Assembly (NCBI GenBank): GCA_902806595.1
Contig: CADCXC010000035.1
Coordinates: 2,170,001 to 2,234,000, forward strand
From: Pyrenopolyporus hunteri
Taxonomy: Eukaryota; Ascomycota; Sordariomycetes; Xylariales; Hypoxylaceae
Reading direction: 5' to 3'
DNA: 64,000 bases
In this document: positions 36,063-50,077 of the stretch, in pieces
Layout of the letters: each line of letters starts with the position of its first letter
Position numbering within the stretch: position 1 is the first letter of the stretch
The notes under the pieces: model-generated
Told to the model about the DNA's origin: nothing
Seen by the model: the letters and a program-made list of their open reading frames with translations, nothing else
Database searches by the model: none
Translations under genes and position numbers: made by a program

Positions 36063-39000
36063 TCAGTAAGGGGGTTTAGTTAGGTTTCCAATTGTGTTCT
36101 GTTTGGATTTGCTGTCGATATTCTTGAGCATCGCTTGTAGGTCCATGCTCGCGGCGCCTGCGTTTGAGAAGCTGTTTGAGAGGATGCTATCGCCTCCTCG
36201 ACTCCTAAGGTTCCTCTGCGGAGCCTTGACCGCATGGTCTTGGCTCGCAACCTTGGTAAGACGGTCAAGACCTATCTCAGGAGTGGCTGACTTGCCTACC
36301 AAAGACGCTGGTAACGGGGGCACCGGCGGCACGTCCTCACTTTCATTATCGCCCTCCGTAGGGTGAGATGTCAGAGGACCCCCCGAGTCCGCGGATGCCT
36401 TTCGTTCCCGAGATTTTGATCTCGACCGTGTTAGGGCAGCGTCGTGGGATTCGATACCGTCGGCTTGGTGGTTGAATGAAAGTTCAGATGGACTGAAGTC
36501 ATAACTCGCCATGCTATCACTGCTATCGCCGTCTTCTTGTAACGTCTGAAACGTAGCTGGTCTGGCTGGGTCTCCGGTTAGTACGGATTTCAGCTGATCG
36601 ACCGAGGCGACGAAGCCCCGACTGGAGGCCGTCTTCCCGGAGCCGTGGCTCTGCGCGCTAGAGTTTCGTAAAGCGGCAAGATGGCTGGCATGTGAAGTAG
36701 GCCGCAAGTTATTCTGGCGAGCATAAGCCGATTCGGGTCTGCTTGGGGGGTGACCGTTGGAGGGTCCGTTGACGGTAAGATGGTTCGCCTTGGTCGCCGT
36801 TGTCCCAGTCTTAGACCCGCTAAGGGAAGCGGATTTGCTCTCTGCTTGGAGCGCTGCAATGATAGCCTCTCGATTCCATTCTGCTAGCATTTCCTCTCTA
36901 AACTTATTAGGCAATTCATGCTCACCATTCACCTGCGGAATGGCGCTTAGGGCAGAGCTTAGGATCGGATGTGAAAATGTGCGACTGGGAGATGCAGAGG
37001 GGCTAGTCGGTGGGGAGACCGCTCTCTGCTTGTAGTTTGCGCAGATGCAATCCACCATACCTAGGCGGTCATCAAAGGGCAATAGAGCTTCCGATTCCAA
37101 TTCTTGCGTCGACATCTTTGGTTGCGATTTGCCCAAACCAGGGGTGCCGAGAACCTCTAACGGCGGCGTTGGAACGTGGACGCCTTCGACCCAGAAATGT
37201 TTGCTTCTCCTCCGAACAATTTCGTTGTGGATTGCGCGACCGACGGGCGACGCCTCAAATTCGAAATGCTCACTCAAGGCCCAGAAATACCCGTGGCAGA
37301 GGCATCCGAGGTAAAATTTCGCTACTGGAGTTTCCACCTCTAGAATATCCTCTTGAAGTCGGAAAATCATTGGAATACCATATCTAGCAGCGTTGACGCC
37401 AAGTTTGCTGACCAGTTTGGCCAACAAAACGTGGAGGAGAGCGATATCTGTCTCGTATTCGATAAACTGTAGAGCATTGTCGTAGATGGCGAGGTGGAGG
37501 AGCTGTAAGAAATGGCATCGGCTAGTCCTGATGGGTCTCTCTCGGTTCGAGGCACTCGACACGGCTCGACGAGCAACGCTCGCCGGAGGCACTTCTCGGT
37601 TTACTCGCGGTTTTTGGCCTATGTCCTCCCGCGCCTCCAAGTCAGACCTTGTTGTTTCTCGATCAAGCCAAGTGGTGAAAGCATCAACATATGCCTTCCG
37701 GACCTGCCCGTCAGGGTCGCGCAGGAGCCAGTGCGTGCCCTCCCATACCTGGATGGGAACTTTGTTCCTCGTCAAGCTGACGTTTCCGCTAATCTTCGTA
37801 TTCGGGTTAGCCACGAGAAGGATAGATTTGACGGCCTGAAGAGCGGTCGTCTTGGCCAAATCTAACGAAAAGAAACTATCAAGATGAGATTGGTCATCCG
37901 AGATATTTCCCGCGGAGGTCCCGGGTGGAGCCTCGTTTTTCTCCGGGTTCGGTGACGAATTCATAGTGCTCGGATGAGGTTTAAGTCGAAGAAGAATGGT
38001 AGAAATCATGTCGGAAATTTGATCCGCATAGTAGACATGAGTGGCTAGATACCCAATGGACTGCTGAATCCGAGTCAAGAGTTCTCTATGCGGTGCTGAG
38101 ATATGTTGGGAGAGGTCGGCTAAAGAAGGGGGCTTCTCATCCGCCGACGCTGCACTAGAAGTGCCACTTCCTCTCGAGCTTTTCGAGTGCTTCAACGCTT
38201 GTTTCATATGTTGTATCAAACCCAAAAGCACGTCCATGACACTCAAGCCGATCAAGTTGATATCGGAGCTCAGCAGCGACCCGATAATGGCAGTGAGCAC
38301 AATTTGACACGCAACGTTCTCGTCGGTCGGGGTGGTCCGTAGAAGCGTATCCGTCGTAGTGATCATGATAACGTAGCGGTCTTGTACGGGGGCCCATCTT
38401 GTTGCAAGCTCAAAGATCTTGATCGCCCAGCCGTGGTCGCGCCCGCTGCTGTCCTGAGCTTGTGTTATTACTGCCTCCTTCTGCTCCACTCGCTCTCTAA
38501 TAAATCGCAGCAGCGCTGCCGTCGCTCCATTTATCTGTGCCCTATTTGGTATAACAAATATTTGCTTCAGGCACTGCATAGCCACAACACCGATATCTTC
38601 TTCGGCCAGCTTGTCGATGTCAACGGACGTGCCGGAGATGGCTATAGGGTTCGCATCGCCTCCGGTATCTGCCGTCTTGATAGTGGAAACACTAGTTCTC
38701 CGTCGGAGCAGGGCGTTCGAATCGACCTTCTCCTCCATCTCGACACGCTGTGACAGAACACTAAGAAATTCCTCGTCATCGGTCCACAGGTTTTCTAGGA
38801 TCATAGGCACTATGACGTCGAGTTGGCGTCCGGCGACAGACGACGATAGCGCGTCCGATTCGGCGATGCTCTTGATAGCTTCCAAGCCCGCGTTCCTCCA
38901 CCTAAGGGCGACGGGCTTGCTAGGCACGCCTTTACCAGGGACCTTCCGAGTCGACGCAAATGTGGCATAACCGCGGACGACTTGTTCGTACTGGTGGAGG

Positions 39001-39515
39001 TAGGCTTGGTCGGCAAAAAGCGACGAGACGTCTTGGTGTTCACAGAACGTCCGAAAGGTAGGCAGCGACGCCTCGACCATAGTAATATCGTTCGATCGGA
39101 GAACGAGGTCGAGGATCCTAAGGACATTCTGCGCGAATAGGGGAAGATCTTTGGGGGCCTTCTCGATCAGAGCGGCGAGTATCTGCAGGGTGACCTGGAC
39201 ATTACTAGATACGGTTGTCAATTCCATGCGAATCAAGGTTTCACTTTATGTCTTCTTTTTCCTTTTCCTGTTGCATTGTGATAAGAAATTGGGAGCATAC
39301 CCAATGCGCACCCTCCACACGTCACTAGCCGTCTTCTTCTCGAGGAATTGGCCAACTTTCTGGATCTTCGATCGTCGCGACGTGGCGTAGAATAAAAGAT
39401 AGCTCAATTCGCTCGAATTCGGCTTAACGTCGACGGCTCCCTTCGTAGTGCGAGGATAACACTTAAGAACCAGGACCTGGTGTTTGGGGCGACATTTTTG
39501 CTGTATAGCATTCAT
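36063..39515 (-). CDS. efr3: EFR3 family protein, plasma-membrane scaffold for PI4-kinase (Stt4) complex
   Basis: Predicted exons are 39515-39301 and 39204-36063 on the minus strand, giving 1118 aa, typical of filamentous-fungal EFR3. The splice (GTATGC donor, CTAG acceptor) restores DVWRVRIGNVQVTLQILAAL. The N-terminus MNAIQQKCRPKHQVLVLKCY with basic residues and two cysteines is the membrane-binding patch of the family, followed by VKPNSSELSYLLFYATSRRSK. The following ~750 residues are helical and of ARM/HEAT type; the C-terminal ~350 residues are Ser/Pro-rich, low-complexity and probably disordered and phosphorylated. In yeast Efr3 with Ypp1 anchors Stt4, which makes PI4P at the plasma membrane. 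No key segment is missing. A further short intron in the C-terminal part cannot be excluded. Confidence 0.93.
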
Positions 39516-42500
39516 CGCGCCCGTCAGTGCACAGGCAGCCGCTTAGCCAGCAGGGGAAAAGGGATGGACGGTCGATGCGTCGAGTACGGGAAAGGATGGT
39601 AACGGTTATATTTAACTGGTCATAGGAAATCGATGTCGCGTGGCCGTGTGTAGGCGTATTTATCGCGGGTACGGGGGAGGTGGGATGTGTGGTTTTTTTT
39701 TGGCGTTCGAACCAAGTTGGCGAGAAAGTTGATGTGATGAGGTGAGGTGTACTATTGTATGTATTGCTGTATGTACTATTGTATGTAATGTTGTATTATG
39801 GACATTGCGTCGTGTCGTTCTCGGCCAGGGAAAGAAAATTACCGTAATAATTTGGGCCTGGCTCCTGCCACTTAACCAAGAACTGAGGTACCGTGCATGG
39901 GGTTTGTAACCTTGTATCGCTGAGGCGGATCTGCTGGGAGCCTTATCGTGACTGGGTATCTAAAATTACCTATTACCTAGGTACCCGACGTACCTCTTCA
40001 GTGGCCAGAAGCCCCCACTATGTGACAGTTATTAAACTCACCCCTTGTTCGAAAGAAGAGAAGTTTTCAAAAGAAGAAAAAAATCAATGGACAATTAAAT
40101 GGAAGCCATAATATACGGGATATTGCTATAGGTTAGGTAGGTATGCTATACAAATATGTAAAGAGCATCTTACCTAAGTATGTTGAAGTCTTCTCTGTTT
40201 CGTCATCCAGGGCGGCCAAGTACTAATAGGGGCTTGACCAACCTGTGGGCTGCGTCATAAGGCGTACATGTATCTGATCATCATGTTCTGGGTTTTCAAG
40301 GGTCTTAACCGGAACGGGTATTAGAATAGTATTAGCAAGCGTACCAGCGCCCTGCCCTCGTTTCTTTCTAATCGACCACGGATTTAATACGCTAGAACAC
40401 AACGAAATGCAGAAAGAATCATCTATATTTTAAAGTAGAGGTATGGAACGGCAATGATCTATATTAATAGTCTATATTAATAGTCTTGCCTATAGGGTGC
40501 CCAGACGGGTCATGGGTTTAGTCTACTAAAGTCACGAGAGCTAGGTAGTCTGTAGAAGTAGGTAACGCAAGACAGTTTAATATTTTTCAACCGTCAATAA
40601 GCCTCTTCAACCGATCGACTGCATGTATGTAACGTGCAGGTATGTGTGTATTGTGCGAAGTACAGCCTAGGATACAGAACCCCTCAACAAAGACTGACGC
40701 AACCACCCGGGGGAATTGAACTCGGAGGACGATCTCGGATTTCCGAGAGCATTCTAGATATATCAACATTCCTTTCTCTCCCGGTTAACGTCAAAATATG
40801 CTAATGCAGTGTCGCGTTGCATTTTGGAGATCTGTGTAGTGCCCTACCTCGTCGTAAGTATGTAGTTTTATTCATGAATGTCATACCAAAAGGAATATCA
40901 AGCATAGTACATAAAGGTTCAGCAGGTACCTAGGTAGGTAGGTAAGGTGCCTTATTTCATCGTATATTGGTTATCCCCATTCGGTCGGACAGAGGAATGA
41001 CCAACCTCCACCTACCACATCTACATAGTACTACGGTTCGCTGTCCCATACTGCAGTAACTGCGAGGGGACCAATCAAAAGGTGCGGTACCCTTGGCCAT
41101 ATCATGTACCTAAATATGCGTGTACAATACGGATACATGTGCCTAAGGTTACCTGGGTTGTCTTAGGTATTGTGCATAGCCATAAACGCCAAGATTAAAG
41201 GACTCTTATATCCCACGTAGAATTACGGGTACAATCACACTAGCGACATCGATTTGGAAGTCTCCAATCTACGGGGCTGCTTGGCGTACCGGCCCAGGTC
41301 CTATATCTTGAGTTAGGTACCTAACACATACAGTTGCCTCTCACGTCCCAAGAACTACTTACATCTAGGTAGAAAGAGGTATCGACAACCTGCCATTTTC
41401 TTCGCACAAACCAAGTACAGAGCAGCCATCGAGGTTACCTTAGGCATGTAAGGTACGAGATACACATGCAGTTAGATAGATGCAGGTACATTTACGTGAC
41501 AAGCAACTTAAGAGTCAGCTACCTAGCTACCTTCTAATCTGCATATACTGCGTAACTACCTATTTTATGAATCAATATATCTTACATAGTTCCACAACTC
41601 AGATATGGGCATGTACCTAAGGTACCTAAGGTAGGTAGGTAATTTTCAAATTTAATCTTTACGCTAGAATGTCATTTTCATAGCGATATTACTCCTATCA
41701 CTTTCCCCAGCAGCAGCTTAGTGCTTACCGTGTTAAAATGTTAATAATTCCTCGTTGAGACCATTCAAACAATGGCTATATATTCTCACCAATAATTATC
41801 TCCGGCCAATCTCTTACCGTGACAGCTCATGGAAATCTTGGTTCTTAGGGGTTAGGGTATCCAGGAAACCCCCTTCGAAAGACTATTGATGCTCTACGTA
41901 GTAAGAACCACGTCCGATAACACGCGGGTCCATCTAGAAGCGGCGTTAACTTTGAGGACATGTAAATCTTCCTCTAAAACCCCCGTAGTCGCCGTTGTCC
42001 ATCCCACTTTCGCCCTTCTTTTGCCCCGCCGGCTCTCGAGGCCGCCCTGGCCGCCATGCCCAGCACGGAGATCTATAAGGCCTAAACGCCCCTCTAGGAC
42101 CTGCCGATATCCATATGGCCGTCAGCACAGCGATTCTCCTCGTGCACAATATTGAAATCAGAAACCGTATAACTTATCCGACAAAGACACAAGTCCTGCA
42201 ACGCTCCTTATAGACATCTACGAACGACTCTTCTTCTGGACTAAATACAGCCCACCGAATCTACGCACTTGTGATTATGTTGCATAAAATTACAAATACG
42301 GGCAAGAGCTTTCAGACCGGTTTATAAACCAAAACGCTCCCTGCTCACGAAATTAGAGCTGAATCGCATATACACACCCCTGGGTATTGCGTTCCCGGCG
42401 ACCCTCCCTTGGTGTACAATGCGGCGTTTACTTATTATTAAGCATTGGGTAGCAATCGACTTCTCCAACGCTGGCGTTCAAGAATTTTGTGCCATCAGCG

Positions 42501-43687
42501 GTTTCAGAGGCTCGAGCTCAAAAATGCATAGAAACTAGGGCTAGATCGGTACGGAACAATTCTAACATCATCGTCCCAAACAGATTAGTTACAATAGTTA
42601 TGTTAACTCGGCTTCAAAGCTGCTAGACGCAAGAACGAAGGCTCCGGAACTAGATGGCGTTTGCAAGGAACTTGGGCGCTGAGAGCGGAGGCCAGGTTAC
42701 CTACCTACCTAGGTATATATGTCTTTTATATTGTAGATATTCATTCAGGGGCTCTGTGAAGCCGAAGCGAACGCCCACTGAGCGAGGGATCCCCCTCCGC
42801 GTTTTCTCGTAAAACGCATATTTGGTGTACGGACTTTAGATATACCTGGTAAATGCATGGTTGTCCTATCGTAGGCTTCGGTGCCGCCACAAGATAAGAT
42901 GAACAAGCACCTGCTATGTCCAGTCAAGCTCCGGACCTGATCACCACCCGACATTGGATAAGGGTTCGCGTATCATATGCAACTACAAGGTAAGGACAAT
43001 CAGATCATCGGGGATACCTCATACTATTGGCCTTGGTCACCTATTTTATACATAATATCCGCCCCCCTTGAGTCCCTAATCCCCGGCGTGACCAAGATTT
43101 CGTCCTTCTCACACGCAGCGGACATGCTTTTCAGGTATGCGAGGGTCAACTGAGACATACATGCCCAGCCCTGAAGCTGACCCTTCTGACATAATCGCAT
43201 GTTATTTTCTTGTTACCGGAAGAGCGGTCCCATGCTAGGTATTGGCGCTGGAGCTCTGCTGAGTCTGCGTCGTTGATGGCAAATAGGCGCTTGTGTTATC
43301 TCAGCTCCAAGGATCTGCTATGGGTGATAGGCAGGCCGGGGTACTCCGACAGGTTGATAACGTTGTATTCAGAGATAAAAAGCAAGGCAAAAATAATCCT
43401 GACAGCACTTATCTGGGACCGTTATCAATGCAGGTGTATAATATAAACATGGCTACGGTAGCTTTGCGCATCGTCAATTACCTCTCTCCCAGCTTCTACC
43501 GTATGTATAGGTAGTTTCCGGTGGCTCCCTTCATGAAACCGTAGCTATCAATCTGGTTTCGTTAAGCGAATACAGCCGAACCGAAGTAATTACGACTGTG
43601 CCGTGTACGACTTACGCCACGGCGATACCTATCATCAGCCCATGAGACTCCGCCCAGCAATCATACGGACCCCGGAACCGAGCTACA
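39516..43687. other. Gene-free stretch upstream of EFR3 and of the permease
   Basis: No supported gene. Near 39745-39800 a TGTACTATTGTATGTA unit is repeated twice, 26 bases apart, in the EFR3 promoter area. A 14-base unit TCTATATTAATAG(T) is duplicated at ~40458-40486. AGGT/ACCT clusters occur at ~40925-40948, ~41612-41642 and ~42697-42716. Frames are under 90 codons and lack motifs. Confidence 0.55.
39745..39795. repeat. Short direct repeats in the EFR3 upstream region
   Basis: The unit TGTACTATTGTATGTA occurs twice at a 26-base spacing, with partial copies around it, about 240-280 bp upstream of the EFR3 start codon. Confidence 0.65.
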
Positions 43688-45882
43688 ATGACGGGTAGCG
43701 CACTCGAAGGCAAAATGGCGGCGAACGAAGGACGGCGTTCGGAGTCGCATATCCCAGCGGTGACGACCGTGTTTGCTGAGGGGGATTTGCCCGACCACAT
43801 CGCAGAGATGTCCGAGGATGAAGCTGCGCTGGCGGCCCTCGGATATAAGCAAGAATTCAAGCGCGAATTTTCAGCGTGGACGACTTTCGCCGTAAGCTTC
43901 GCCGTGATGGGACTGCTTCCTAGTATCGCTACGACGATGTGGTACGGACTCGGCTATGGTGAGCTTCGCGGATTCTATGGAGATATTCATGGAGGGGGTC
44001 AAGAGCTGATAGGCCTATATAGCTGGACCGGCGGCGAATAGCTGGGGTTGGCTCTTGTCCGTATTCTTCATTCTTTGTGTAAGCCCTCACTTAGCTGCCT
44101 TTGTAACATAGGTAGGTACCCGTTTTTACGAGGTCTAACTTCCTTCTAGGTCGCTGCTTCGATGGCGGAATTAGCAAGCAGCATGCCAACATCCGGCGGT
44201 CTTTATTACGCGGCGGCGGTGCTGGCTGGTCCTAAATACGGCCCTTTCGCGGCCTGGATGACCGGCTGGAGCAATTGGTTCGTACAAGCAACTGGGGCTC
44301 CCAGCGTTGATTACGGATGCGGTGAGTCCCAGGTCCATCGAATCGCCTCTGAACTCTAGAAACTAACCCCTGACTCCATTCCCAAGCCGCTATGATTCTA
44401 GCTGCGGCGTCAATAGTAAATAAAGACTATAAACCGACAGACTACCAAACGTTTCTCCTAACGGTCCTCATCATGTTGACACACGCTTGCATAAGCAGCA
44501 TGCCGACGCTATGGATCGCGAACTTCAACTCCGTTGGGACCACCATCAACCTCCTCTGTCTGCTGATCACCATCATCATCATACCCTCCGCAGTAATGGG
44601 CGATCCGAAATTCCAGGCGAACGAATTCGCTTGGGGGATACAGAATGGCACGGATTGGCCCGACGGCGTCGCCGTGCTCATGTCGTTCCTATCGATCATA
44701 TGGACGATGTCCGGCTACGACGCCAGCTTCCACCTTTCGGAGGAGTGCTCCAACGCATCCATCGCGACACCAAGATCCATCGTTATGACCGCGGCCTCGG
44801 GGTCCGTTCTCGGTTTCGTTCTAAACACTCTGATCGCATATACAATCAAGGACGTGGCGGAGGTCATGGGGAGCGACCTGGTAAGATAAGATGCCCGACT
44901 AGTTCATCATACATTCATGAATTCGTAACTCACGCTGGATCTCATCTGTCCTATCTAGGGCCAACCGTTCGCCGCGTACCTCGTCCAAATCCTGCCGCAA
45001 AACGTGGCGCTGGCCGTCCTCGCCATGACGATCGTGTGCGCATACTCCATGGGGCAGGGGTGCATGGTGGCCGCGTCGCGGGTGTGCTTCGCGTACGCGC
45101 GGGACGACTGCTTCGGCGTCGTCAGCCGGCCGCTGAAGAAGGTGAACCGGCACACGCTGACGCCGGTGAACGCCGTCTGGTTCAACACGACGATCGGGAT
45201 CCTGTTGCTTCTCCTGATCTTCGGGGGCGCGGCCATCGATGCTATCTTTAGTATTGGCGCTATCGCCGCGTACGTCGCTTTTACGATACCTATCTTCCTC
45301 AAGATAGCGCTGGTTGGCAACCGTTTCCGTCGCGGGCCCTGGCACCTCGGTCCCCTGAGCTTACCTTCGGGTATCGCGGCTTGCTGCTTCGTCGTTGTCA
45401 TGCTGCCTATTTTGTGCTTCCCTAGTGTGCGCGGCGAGAACTTGACTCTTGAGGAGATGAATTGGACTGCGCTCGTCTATGTAAGATTCCTGCTCCCCTA
45501 AAAGTCGTCCTAACGGTACTGGGGCAGCGCGTTGGCGGCAAAAAGAAATGCGGAATAAAGGGAACAGGAGTGAATCCAATGCTAACTTCCGAGCTAGGGT
45601 GCGCCGATGTTGTTCGTGGTGATATGGTTCTTCGTCGACGCTCATAAGTGGTTTAAGGGGCCTAAGATTAATATTGAGGTATGTCCGACTGATCTTTTTC
45701 TTACTTCCACTCCCAATCATAGTATTGTTCAGCGATACCTAACAGAATAATAGCACCATATGCTGAACCAGGACCTTCCACGCGTGGAGGGTATCGAAGC
45801 GCCGGCGGCGAGCACCATCTTGGCTACCGGCAAGGACTCGGATATAGAACGGGGGTCGGTATCAAATGCGCCATTAGTCTAG
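43688..45882 (+). CDS. Amino acid/choline/GABA-type permease (APC superfamily)
   Basis: Seven predicted exons (43688-43958, 44023-44078, 44150-44321, 44387-44880, 44959-45480, 45598-45678, 45754-45882) give 574 aa in a continuous frame. All introns have GTRAG-type donors (GTGAGC, GTAAGC, GTGAGT, GTAAGA twice, GTATGT) and AG acceptors. Hallmarks are FKREFSAWTTFAVSFAVMG, YAGPAANSWGW, ASMAELASSMPTSGGLYY, GWSNWFVQ, SGYDASFHLSEECSNASIATP and RVCFAYARDD, which match the fungal amino acid/choline transporter family (GABA permease UGA4 and choline carrier HNM1 type). About twelve hydrophobic segments are visible. Substrate cannot be assigned from sequence. Both termini are hydrophilic, as expected. 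Exon 5 is more G+C-rich than its neighbours. Confidence 0.92.
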
Positions 45883-46617
45883 CCAGGTGGTATATAGAAT
45901 TTGCGGTGAGTGTTAACATATAAATGTGGCATTAGACGGGGCAGTCGGGAATATACAAGAGCAGATGAAAATACAGATTTCATTGGGTACGCTAGTTGAC
46001 CAAATTATGGTCAAAATACATATAGATGAATATAGTAGCTTAGTTATTACGAGGACTTAGACTTCTGACACGTACCTGCAGCATCACTTAGTAAGTTGGG
46101 AATGCTGATTCATAGATGAAGCTTACCTCTGCGTGCATAGCGTTAAGGGGTTTGAGGGGATGGCTACCCCCAAGGGGACGACGACGAATACATGCCTTGA
46201 TTCATAAATTACCGTTATGGAACTCAACATTACCCCAAACAATTCAATTACTCTAATATAAGCTAAGCGAGCGACTATAGAAGCAGATTTTATCCTGAGT
46301 TTTTGTTGTTCGACTGCGTCCGCAGTAAGTACGATTGGCTGTAGGTGATACGCCTTATTCCGTGCAACAGCCCACCCCCTATATTGAGACCAGTAACGAC
46401 TGTAGTGGTTCTCATGAGAGAGCCACGTAGTTGAGCAAACGAACGGCAACGCGAGCGATATGTTGTTGCTACCACTCCTCGTATCATCCCTTTCGTCCCC
46501 TTCTCCCCCTTTTTCTTCATCTCTGTCTGTTTCGATCCTAGAAAATCGACCCCCCACAACCGCTACACACACCAGCCTCCTGTTCGTTATGTTCCGGGGT
46601 TTCCCACCCCTTCCTAG
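45883..46617. other. Convergent intergenic region
   Basis: Holds the 3' ends of the permease (plus) and the ENA ATPase (minus). A+T-rich on the left side; no gene seen. Confidence 0.6.
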
Positions 46618-49600
46618 TCATTGGCGTTCACTAACACCTTCGGTCATGGGTTTTTCTCTATGGCCATCGTTGCCATTATTACCATCATCGCGCACAGAGA
46701 AATCCAGATACTCGGCGAAAGCGCGCTGTTCGACATCCATATCCTTCCAAGTAGCCAAGGCTCCTTTCTTCCTTGTCCCACCGAAGAATGGCCTGCGTCG
46801 GAAGTACACCCTCTTAGCCCACTTCCAGCTCTCGACGCCGGCGAAGAACAGGCCTGCGCTGATGAAGACCACGGCCCACTCCCACGAGATGCCGACGTGT
46901 TTGAAGACGATGGTGTTGAGGCCTGGGATGTACAGAGTAGGGAAAAGCGTAACGAAGCCAATAACAATGGCCCAGAAGAGAAACCTGTTCCGGCTGACGT
47001 CGCGCGCCCACCGCGCAATGGGGAGAGTACTACTTCTCGAGCCTTCGGACTCCGGCTGCGGCCGCGTCCAGAAGAACGATCGGCGACGATCTACCATCTC
47101 CCAAGCCAGGAACAGCGCAAACCAAGTAAGACAGGCGAAAGTAGTAGCACGAGCTCGGTAGACGACGTTGCAGCTATCATTATACTCCTCATTGCAATTG
47201 TGGCCAAGATTCCCGCCGCCAAACCGGTACACGATTAGCACAAAACTCGAAAGGCAGAGCGCCGTGATCCAGAGCCCGTAGACGACCATGTCCACGAGGA
47301 ACTCCATGTCGAAGATGCCGGTTTTCAGACTTTGCGGCGGCCGGCTCATGATATCCGGGACGGCGCGCTCGAACCCCAGGCCCATGTCGGGCATCCCCGA
47401 CGTCACCATGATGATCCAGACGATCTCGACGGGCGCGAGGGGGAAGACGGAGAGGCCGCGCGCGTCTTTGAAAGCGAGTCCGACGAGCAAGGTCCCGGCC
47501 TGCGCGATGTTCTCCGCGAGCACGTGCAGGACGAATTTCTGAATGTTGTCGAAGATGCGGCGGCCCTCCTCGATAGCGGCCACGATGCTGGCGAAGTTGT
47601 CGTCTGAAAGCACGACGTCGGATGCTTCTTTGGCCACGTCGCTGCCGGATTGTCCCATGGCGATACCCACGTCGGCTCGTCGAAGGGATGGGGAGTCGTT
47701 TACTCCGTCTCCCGTCTGTCCTACCATTAGTTTATGTATAACCAGTCATCGATTAACTCACCATTGCGCAGAACTTCTTGCGCCTATGAAGCGCTTCTAT
47801 CATGCGGACTTTAGTGTTCGGGGCACACCGGGCAATAACTAAGGGGAGAACCGGGAGCTGGTCGACTTGGTCGTCCGTTAGAGAATCGAATTGGCTAGCA
47901 GTCATCACCATGGCGTCTGCGATATCCGCCCTGACCCGTTCCATGCGGCTGGGAAGAATACCAACTTCCATTGCGATAGCTTTCGCCGTCTCGGGATGGT
48001 CGCCGGTGAGCATGTGCACCGCTATGCCTGCTCCGTGACAACTTCGAACCGCGGGAGCTGATTCGGGTCGCGGGGGATCGTACAGGCCGATTAGGCCACG
48101 GAATGTGAGGTTTGATTCCACGTCGATCCTATCTACCTCATCCCCCTTTTCCAGGTGATCTTCGAATTTCTTGCTCGCAAGCGCCAATACTCGTAGACCG
48201 GTGCTGGCGAGGGCCTCCATATTCTTCAGGATATTCGAACGAAACTCTTGGCTCATCGGGACGGTCTTTCCGCCGTCACTCTCGCAATACCTTGTGCAGA
48301 TAGCAATAACTCGCTCAACGGCGCCTTTGGTGAAGACGTGAAGTTGGCCGGTTGGGTTGTTCTTGAAAATGACGGACATGCGCTTGACGTCGGAGTCGAA
48401 GGGTAGCTCGGCGACCTGGCTCCATTCTGCTTCATCGCCCTGTGTGAACTTGAGTCTATTCCAATCAAAACGTGAGGCGAAGACTTGAATTGCGATCTCA
48501 GTTGGGTCGCCTCGAGCGTTCCATACCCCGTCCTTTGGTGACACAGTAGCAAGGTTAGCGAGCGAAGCAACGTACAAAAAGTCCGCTAACGCTTGCTTGC
48601 TGTTAGCTAGGAATTGGGACGGCAGTCCGGCTGAGCCATTTTGGGAGCCTTCCTTTCCGAAGCCGATCTCCAATGGTTGGCGCGCATCGAATGTCATGTC
48701 ACCAATTGTAGGATTGAAGGGCTCCGATGATGTGTCAACGGTAAACGTGCCCATAGCGGGAATCCACGCACGCTTCGCTACCATCTTACCTTGCGTCAGG
48801 GTCCCAGTCTTGTCAGAACAGATGTCCGTAACAGCACCAAGGGCCTCTAGGGATTTGAGATTCCGCACTATGACGTTTCGCTGTACCATGCGCTTCGTCC
48901 CAGCAGCCATAGTGATCGTGAGCACGACCACCAGGGAGGCAGGGATCATTGATAGTCCGGTAGCGACAGCATAGATGATGACTGCTTGTCTTGAGACAAA
49001 TTTGTTGGCTGCAAGAACGATAATGGCACAGAGCACAGCAACACCGAAAAGGAGAATGGCAAGCTTGGATAGTTTCTTTTGAAGAGGTGTTCCTACACTA
49101 ACACCCAGGAAACGACCGACAGCATCGGTGAGCGTCAGAGTATAGGCCTCTAAGTAACGATGGGGTTTGGCGGAGCCATCTGCGTTTCGCTTGACGGGAC
49201 GTATTTTGCGGTCTCTCTGTCGGATTGCCGCTGCAATAGCACCAATTTCGGTGTAGGACCCGGTTGCAAAAACTATGCCCCGAGCACGGCCTTTCGTCAC
49301 CGTCGAAGAACTAAACGCAATATTCAATCTATCGCCAGGTCCGGTATCGTCATCAAACGTTGCATTCTCGTCTTTGCGAACAGGTAGCGACTCTCCTGTG
49401 AGGAGTGCTTCATTGGTCTCGAAATTCACTGCCTCGATGATCCTTGCTTCTGGTTAGAAAACCACCACGAAGACCTTCAATGCTCAACCTACCGAATGTC
49501 GGCCGGAACGGTATCTCCAGTCTTGATCTCGACTAGATCACCCATGACCACTTCGGCGGTGGGGACGACACTAGCATCCCCATCACGTACGATATTGGCG

Positions 49601-50077
49601 GTGGGCGAACTGAGAGAGCGAAGGGAGTCCATTGTCTTCTCGGCGGAATACTCCTGGAAAAAACCAACGATGATATTGAGAAGGATAACGGCGCTAATGA
49701 CGGCTCCTTCAATATACGACTTGATCCCGTAACTGACGGCCATCGCCATAATGAGTACCTCGAAGACGTTCAGCACCAGCGAAGTTCGAGTGTAGAGGAT
49801 GTACATGGGCGGATATACGTACCATGGTCATCGCGTTGGCGATTTGCGCAACTATGATCTTCCACGCAGACACACCTTCGGAGTCTCCCAGTTCATTTCT
49901 GCCAAGCTCGGCGAGCCGTTCCTTCGCGACGTTGCTTGACAAGCCATTGATACTATTCGATCCCAGCTCGAGAATCAGCTGCTCAGAAGTCAATGCATGG
50001 GCGGGTCGGGACATAGGCTTATTAGCCTGCCCCGAGAGATGAACTCTGGAAAAGCTACTACTCTTTCTTTCCGCCAT
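46618..50077 (-). CDS. ena: ENA-type P-type ATPase (Na+/K+/Li+ efflux, P-IID)
   Basis: Pumps alkali cations out of the cell; needed for salt and high-pH tolerance in fungi. Four predicted minus-strand exons (50077-49823, 49758-49493, 49442-47762, 47715-46618) give 1099 aa, the normal length. P-ATPase landmarks are intact: TGES at residues 189-192 (actuator), Asp-384 in ICSDKTGTLTQGKM (phosphorylation site) and TGDGVNDSP from residue 735 (hinge). Exon junctions restore NAMTMVLIMAMAVSYGIKS, VPADIRIIEAVNFET and KKFCAMTGDGVNDSP, each matching the family. The membrane part with FQEYSAEKTMDSLRSLSSPTA and APVEIVWIIMVTSGMPDMGLGFE is diagnostic of the fungal ENA group rather than SERCA. The upstream region is long (to 51465), with no obvious PacC or CreA cluster noted. 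Confidence 0.94.
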
